A DNA stretch of 18,186 bases. It comes from an uncultured Lachnospiraceae bacterium (GTDB lineage Bacteria > Bacillota > Clostridia > Lachnospirales > Lachnospiraceae). How positions within the stretch are numbered: position 1 is the stretch's first letter; every line of letters begins with the position of its first letter. The position numbers and the translations under genes are program-made. The stretch is from assembly GCA_946537585.1 (NCBI GenBank), contig CAMNFX010000004.1, forward strand, positions 1 to 18,186. The letters are read 5' to 3'. The notes under the pieces were generated by a model. It was not told where the DNA came from and searched no databases. It saw only the letters and a program-made list of their open reading frames with translations. Below are positions 13,634 through 18,186 of this stretch, piece by piece.

Positions 13634-16600
13634 ATGAATGTGAACAAACACTTTCCGGACGTGTTCCCAAATCTCGATATGGACATTACTGACCGGGAGC
13701 TTATGAAGAAGGCGGAGATCTTAAGGATCACCGCTTCTTCTGACAGAAATTCCCTGACAGTGTATGCAAAGCTTGAGGAGGATGTGCCGAGGCAGACCGT
13801 ACAGGCTGCGGAAAATGCGATCCGGCAGAAGATCTTTGACGGAAAGAATATCCGCATCACGATCATCCTGACCAATCCGATGGCGAATCTGCCGGGACAG
13901 AGTTCTGCTGACAGCCAGGGAACAAACGGCGCCCGTCATCCGAAGCTTCCCGGACAGAACGGTTTCAAGCCGTCACAGAACGAATGGACTCCAAAGCAGG
14001 ACAAAAAGTCCCAGAACCCGGACATGATCTACGGGTATGATTTCCACGGACAGTCCATTCCGATCCATCAGCTCGAAGAGGGGATGGGGGATGTGATCGT
14101 GCAGGGCAGGCTGTTCGGGACGGAAGTCGTCAAAACCCGGAACGAAAAATACATTTTCAAGTTCAATCTTACGGATCAGACGGACTCTATTTCCGCCAAG
14201 CTTTTCTGTGATGAAAACGGAAAAAAAGAGCTCGATGACAAGATCAAAAACGGAAAGTATGTCATGATCTCCGGACGGGTGGAACCGCCCGATCAGTTTA
14301 CCCCGGAGCTGACGATCGGCCATATTAAAGGTGTCAAGAAATCGGAAGACCCCAATGCGGACAGGATGGATGATCATCCGGATCAGCGGCGGATCGAGCT
14401 GAACCTTCATACAAAGATGAGTGATATGGACGGAATCGGCTTCGTCAGTGACTACATCAAGCTCGCGGATAAATGGGGCTGGAAGTCGATCGCGGTCACA
14501 GATACCAACTCCGTGCAGGCTTTTCCTGATGCTGCGCATGCGCTGCCGAAGGGATCGAAGCTGAAGCTGATCTTCGGCATTACGGGAAGCCTCGTCAATG
14601 ACGAAAAGGATGCGGTGCGAAAGCCCCGCGGGCAGCAGCTTGACGGGGAGTTTGTCGTATTTGATATAGAGACGACCGGCTTTTCAGAGCAAAATGACCG
14701 CGTTATTGAGATCGGTGCCGTAAAGCTTAAGGAAGGCAAGGTGATCGACCGCTTCTCCCAGTTTATCGACCCTGAGCGTCCCATCCCTCCGAGGATCACG
14801 GAGCTGACCACGATCACGGATGACCAGGTCCGCGGACAGGGAAACTATGAGTACTGGATCCCGAAGTTCCTCGCGTTTATCGGAGACTGGAAAACGGTTC
14901 CCGTTGTCGGACACAACGCCATGTTCGACGTCGGTTTTATCCGCCATTATGCGAACCTTCTTGGTCTGGAGTTTGATCCTACGGTGGTCGATACCCTGGG
15001 CCTTTCGCACATGCTTCTCAAGTCTCTCTACCGGAACAAGCTGGATACTGTGGCAAGAGAGCTCGGGATCCCGCAGTTCCAGCACCACCGTGCCGTGGAC
15101 GACGCGGGCGCAACCGCAGAGATCTTCCTGGCGTTTTGCAGAATGCTCAAAGAGCAGGGAATCCGTGATCTTGATGAGCTGTACAATGCGGATGAAATGG
15201 ATGCGGAAACGATCAAAAAGCTGCATCCGACGCCGTTTACGATCCTTGCGAAAAATGACCTTGGAAGGACCAACCTGTACCGGCTGGTCTCGGCGGCCCA
15301 TATCGATTATTTCCATATGGAAGCCCGTATGCCGAAAAGCGTGGTCCATTCTCTAAGAGACGGCCTGATCATCGGCTCCGGCACGGAAGAAAGCGAGCTT
15401 TATGATGCCGTATTCCGGGGCTTAAATGATGAGGCGGTTGAAAGGATCGCTTCCTTTTACGACTATCTGGAGATCATGCCTCCGTCAAACCTCGCTTATC
15501 TTCTGAAGGATGAGTTTGTGCCTGTGGAAAGCATGCGGGAGATCGAGGATGCGACCCGCAGGATCGTTCGGATCGGCGAAAAGCTGCATATCCCTGTGGC
15601 TGCGACAGGCAACGCTCATTTTACGCAAAAGGGCGAATCCATCTACCGTAAGATCATCAAATACTTTGAGTTTTCCTCCAAGGGGCGTCATTTCGATGAA
15701 GAGAAATACGGTACGGAGCTGTACCTCAGGACGACGGATGAAATGCTCCGTGAGTTTGCTTTCTTAGGGGAGGAAAAGGCCAGAGAAGTCGTGATCGATG
15801 TGCCGAACCGGATCTCTGACATGTGTGAGCGCATCGCTCCGGTCCGTCCGGATAAGTGCCCTCCGGTCATTGAGAACTCGGATAAGGAACTGGAGACGGC
15901 CTGCTATGATACGGCGAGATCCATGTACGGAGATGACCTGCCGGATATCGTAAAGACCCGTCTCGACAAGGAACTGCACTCGATCATCAGCAACGGCTAC
16001 TCCGTCATGTACATCATTGCGAAGCGCCTCGTGCAGGACAGCATGGAGCACGGTTTCCTGGTAGGCTCCCGTGGATCCGTGGGCTCCTCGCTGGCAGCAA
16101 CCTTCGGCGGGATCTCCGAGGTCAATCCGCTGCCTCCGCACTACCGCTGCCCAAAATGCCACTATGTGGATTTTGACTCGGAGATCGCAAAGGAATATAA
16201 GGACCGTACCGGTTATGACATGCCTGACCAGAACTGCCCGGTATGCGGACAGCCTCTCATCAAGGACGGATTCGATATCCCGTTCGAGACCTTCCTCGGC
16301 TTCAAGGGAGACAAGGAGCCTGATATCGACCTGAATTTTGCGGGAGAGTATCAGGGCAAGGCACATGCCTACACGGAGGTCCTGTTCGGAAAAGGACAGA
16401 CCTTCAAGGCAGGAACGATCGGTACCGTCCAGGAAAAAACAGCCTACGGCTATGTGCTCCGTTATAATGAAGAGCATTCAACACCGGAGCATCCTGTGCA
16501 TATGCGCCGCGCGGAGATCGAGCGTCTGGCCCAGGGCTGTACAGAGGTGAGACGTACGACGGGACAGCATCCCGGCGGCATCATCGTCCTTCCGCACGGG

Positions 16601-17797
16601 GAGGAGATCAGCACATTCACGCCGATCCAGCATCCCGCGAACGATATGGACAACCCGATCACCACGCACTTTGACTACCACAGCATCGACCACAACCTGC
16701 TGAAGCTCGATATACTCGGACACGATGCGCCGGGCATGATCCGCTCGCTGCAGGACCTCACCGGCATAGACCCGATGGAGATCCCGGTAGGCACGCCGGA
16801 GGTCATGGCTTTGTTTATGGGAACGGATTCCCTCGGGATCACGCCGGACGACATCGGCGGGACGCCCTGCGGCACCATGGGGATCCCGGAGTTCGGCACG
16901 GACTTTGCAATGCAGATGCTTTTAGAGGCCAAGCCCAAATACGTATCCGACCTTGTCCGCATCGCAGGTCTGGCACATGGTACCGACGTCTGGATCGGAA
17001 ACGCCCAGAAGCTGATCTCTGAAGGAAAGTGTACGATCCAGACCGCGATCTGCACCCGTGACGACATTATGATCTATCTGATCAACATGGGACTGGAGCC
17101 GGGACGCGCCTTCAAGATCATGGAGCTCGTACGTAAGGGCAAGTTCCCGAAGGATGCCAATCATGATGCCTACTGCAAGGAGATGAGAGAGCACGGAGTC
17201 CCCGACTGGTACATCTGGTCCTGCGACACGATCAAATACATGTTCCCGAAGGCCCATGCGGCCGCCTATGTCGTCATGTCGCTCAGGATCGCCTGGTGCA
17301 AGGTGCATTACCCGCTGGCCTATTATGCGACCTACTATACGGTCAAGGCGGACGGCTTTGACTATGAAAAGATGGTGGTGAGCCTCCCGAAGCTCCGGCA
17401 GAACATTGCCGAGGTACGGGAATACCTTGCAAACAACCGGGACGCCTCCGCCAATGACAAGCTCCTGCTTCGCGACATGCGGATCGTCGAGGAAATGATG
17501 GTGCGCGGCATCGAGTTTGAGCCCATCGATATCTTCAAGGCGAAGGCGAGCCAGTTTACGATCACGGAAAACGGAAAGATCATGCCGGCTCTTGATTCCA
17601 TCGCGGGTCTTGGCACGAATGCCGCCATTGCCATCGAGGAGGATGTGAAGAACGGGCCTTACTTAAGTGTCGAGGAGTTTCTCGCAAGGACGAAGGGCCG
17701 TGTGACAAAGACAAATGCGGACCTCTTAAAGTCCCTCGGCCTTCTCGGAAGCATCCCCGAGACGAACCAGATCAGCCTCTTTGACCTGATGGGATAA
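13634..17797 (+). CDS. polC: DNA polymerase III alpha subunit, Gram-positive type PolC
   Basis: PolC is the main replicative DNA polymerase of low-GC Gram-positives and combines polymerase and proofreading exonuclease. From ATG 13634 it has 1387 residues (Bacillus about 1437). The order is an N-terminal PolC-specific region, then an OB fold (about 150-235, GDVIVQGRLFGTEV). The first half of a PHP domain follows, with NLHTKMSDMDG and H259. A DEDDh exonuclease is inserted next: D344/E346 in VFDIETTGF, then HNAMFDVGFIR and HRAVDDAGATAEIF. The rest of PHP and the polymerase core come after it, with GSRGSVGSSLAATFGG and catalytic D897/D899 in PDIDLNFAGEYQ. A four-cysteine zinc site (C839, C842, C868, C871) sits just before the active site, as in known PolC. 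The C-terminus ends NQISLFDLMG. A terminator-like hairpin directly upstream may control it. Confidence 0.97.
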   Translation: MNVNKHFPDVFPNLDMDITDRELMKKAEILRITASSDRNSLTVYAKLEEDVPRQTVQAAENAIRQKIFDGKNIRITIILTNPMANLPGQSSADSQGTNGARHPKLPGQNGFKPSQNEWTPKQDKKSQNPDMIYGYDFHGQSIPIHQLEEGMGDVIVQGRLFGTEVVKTRNEKYIFKFNLTDQTDSISAKLFCDENGKKELDDKIKNGKYVMISGRVEPPDQFTPELTIGHIKGVKKSEDPNADRMDDHPDQRRIELNLHTKMSDMDGIGFVSDYIKLADKWGWKSIAVTDTNSVQAFPDAAHALPKGSKLKLIFGITGSLVNDEKDAVRKPRGQQLDGEFVVFDIETTGFSEQNDRVIEIGAVKLKEGKVIDRFSQFIDPERPIPPRITELTTITDDQVRGQGNYEYWIPKFLAFIGDWKTVPVVGHNAMFDVGFIRHYANLLGLEFDPTVVDTLGLSHMLLKSLYRNKLDTVARELGIPQFQHHRAVDDAGATAEIFLAFCRMLKEQGIRDLDELYNADEMDAETIKKLHPTPFTILAKNDLGRTNLYRLVSAAHIDYFHMEARMPKSVVHSLRDGLIIGSGTEESELYDAVFRGLNDEAVERIASFYDYLEIMPPSNLAYLLKDEFVPVESMREIEDATRRIVRIGEKLHIPVAATGNAHFTQKGESIYRKIIKYFEFSSKGRHFDEEKYGTELYLRTTDEMLREFAFLGEEKAREVVIDVPNRISDMCERIAPVRPDKCPPVIENSDKELETACYDTARSMYGDDLPDIVKTRLDKELHSIISNGYSVMYIIAKRLVQDSMEHGFLVGSRGSVGSSLAATFGGISEVNPLPPHYRCPKCHYVDFDSEIAKEYKDRTGYDMPDQNCPVCGQPLIKDGFDIPFETFLGFKGDKEPDIDLNFAGEYQGKAHAYTEVLFGKGQTFKAGTIGTVQEKTAYGYVLRYNEEHSTPEHPVHMRRAEIERLAQGCTEVRRTTGQHPGGIIVLPHGEEISTFTPIQHPANDMDNPITTHFDYHSIDHNLLKLDILGHDAPGMIRSLQDLTGIDPMEIPVGTPEVMALFMGTDSLGITPDDIGGTPCGTMGIPEFGTDFAMQMLLEAKPKYVSDLVRIAGLAHGTDVWIGNAQKLISEGKCTIQTAICTRDDIMIYLINMGLEPGRAFKIMELVRKGKFPKDANHDAYCKEMREHGVPDWYIWSCDTIKYMFPKAHAAAYVVMSLRIAWCKVHYPLAYYATYYTVKADGFDYEKMVVSLPKLRQNIAEVREYLANNRDASANDKLLLRDMRIVEEMMVRGIEFEPIDIFKAKASQFTITENGKIMPALDSIAGLGTNAAIAIEEDVKNGPYLSVEEFLARTKGRVTKTNADLLKSLGLLGSIPETNQISLFDLMG

Positions 17798-17947
17798 GGC
17801 TGTGCCGGAAAACTGCCGCACCGGTGTTCTTATGAATGGAAAGCAGCCGGGAACCTGGATGGCAGCAGGACACAAAATCTACACAATCTTTACGGGAAAC
17901 GGATAGTGCTTGTGTTTTTTCGTAAGCTTTTACTAAGGGAATGTTTA

Positions 17948-17976
17948 TTGCTTTTGAATCCGTAAAGTTTTAACAT
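17948..17976 (+). promoter_or_regulatory. Possible promoter of the exported-protein gene at the right edge
   Basis: TTGCTT (17948-17953) and TAACAT (17971-17976) are 17 bases apart. Each has four of six consensus bases. They sit in AT-rich DNA about 130 bases before the signal-peptide gene and just before the 27-codon ORF. Matches this weak are expected by chance in AT-rich sequence. Confidence 0.25.
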
Positions 17977-17991
17977 GTAGGCAGATCAAAT

Positions 17992-18075
17992 ATGAAACAC
18001 TTTAAGGTCAACGCGGAAGCAAAGGCGTATGTCACAGATGCAAATGGGACTGTGCGCGCCAAAAGCAACCGTTAG
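17992..18075 (+). CDS. Possible 27-residue small protein or leader peptide
   Basis: ATG 17992 opens a 27-codon frame ending at TAG 18073-18075; the peptide begins MKHFKVNAEAKAYVTDANGT and is basic at the end (RAKSNR). It lies 28 bases before a signal-peptide gene and after a possible promoter. The ribosome binding site (TAGGCAG) is weak. I do not recognise the peptide, and a frame of this length can arise by chance. Confidence 0.22.
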   Translation: MKHFKVNAEAKAYVTDANGTVRAKSNR

Positions 18076-18103
18076 ATTCAAAAAAGAAAGGCAGATGTAA
18101 AGG

Positions 18104-18186
18104 ATGAAAAAGATTTTCAAGGTAATGGGCATCTCCGCAATGATGGCTGCAGCGATGGCGATTTCCGCATCCGCAGCAACGATCAC
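18104..18186 (+). CDS. N-terminus of an exported protein, cut by the window edge
   Basis: ATG 18104 opens a frame that runs off the window after 27 full codons. The start MKKIFKVMGISAMMAAAMAI, followed by SASAATI, is a classical Sec signal peptide: KK(x)3K basic region, alanine- and methionine-rich hydrophobic core, and ASA as the signal peptidase I cleavage motif, with cleavage expected after ASA. AAAGGCAG lies about 9 bases upstream as the ribosome binding site. The mature part is not in the window, so the function cannot be named. Confidence 0.6.
   Translation, partial: MKKIFKVMGISAMMAAAMAISASAATI

Larger units (their letters stand above)
17798..18103 (+). other. Intergenic stretch after polC
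   Basis: These roughly 300 bases become AT-rich from about 17870 and hold no convincing gene. A CCGG/CCGG pairing near 17805-17823 lacks a T-run, so I see no clear polC terminator. The only features noted are a weak promoter-like pair near 17948-17976 and a 27-codon ORF, listed separately. Confidence 0.6.

Noticed and set aside
14820..15356. 178-codon plus-strand frame inside polC
   Set aside because: It is a serine/arginine-rich shifted reading of the exonuclease and PHP part of polC, with no ribosome binding site or motif.

Overview
The window looks like chromosomal core-genome DNA from a Gram-positive anaerobe of the class Clostridia (Bacillota), most likely a Lachnospiraceae-type organism. 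Three things point that way: the Gram-positive replicative polymerase PolC, the pyrH-frr-uppS-cdsA-dxr-rseP-ispG-polC order, and a TetM-like GTPase fused to a YacP-type NYN nuclease domain. No rRNA, tRNA, insertion sequence, phage gene or CRISPR array was seen. The taxonomic call rests on gene content and order only.

Left part (1-5500, plus strand): the last codons of an unknown gene overlap pgeF. pgeF overlaps a YwaF/TMEM164-like membrane protein gene, and gpsA follows 27 bases later. After a 59-base gap comes a 917-residue protein that joins a ribosomal-protection-type translation GTPase to a C-terminal YacP/Rae1-like NYN domain. A stem-loop terminator at 5459-5500 closes this block.

Middle (5556-6983): one minus-strand ATP-grasp ligase gene converges on the terminator. 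It diverges from pyrH across about 210 bases that hold candidate promoters for both directions and a perfect 9-base inverted repeat. Its start is a GTG at 6773, behind a strong GGAGG.

Right part (6984-17797, plus strand): pyrH, frr, uppS, cdsA, dxr, rseP, ispG and polC cover pyrimidine nucleotide supply, ribosome recycling, undecaprenyl and CDP-diacylglycerol lipid precursors, two steps of the MEP isoprenoid pathway, intramembrane proteolysis and DNA replication. Most junctions are tight (2-81 bases). The exception is a 190-base, dyad-rich gap between frr and uppS. A canonical terminator hairpin sits between ispG and polC, only 17 bases before the polC start codon. rpsB-tsf (upstream of pyrH in Bacillus) and proS (before polC in Bacillus) are absent here.

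Right edge (17798-18186): about 300 bases without a convincing gene, apart from a 27-codon ORF, then the first 27 codons of an exported protein with a clear signal peptide.

The strongest candidate for something under-described is the GTPase-nuclease fusion at 2679-5432. YacP (Rae1) is an mRNA endonuclease that acts in the ribosomal A site in Bacillus, and TetM/EF-G-like GTPases bind the same site. The fusion therefore suggests a GTPase that delivers an mRNA nuclease to the ribosome. Its domain IV tip loop lacks the residues TetM uses against tetracycline, so it should not be read simply as a resistance gene.
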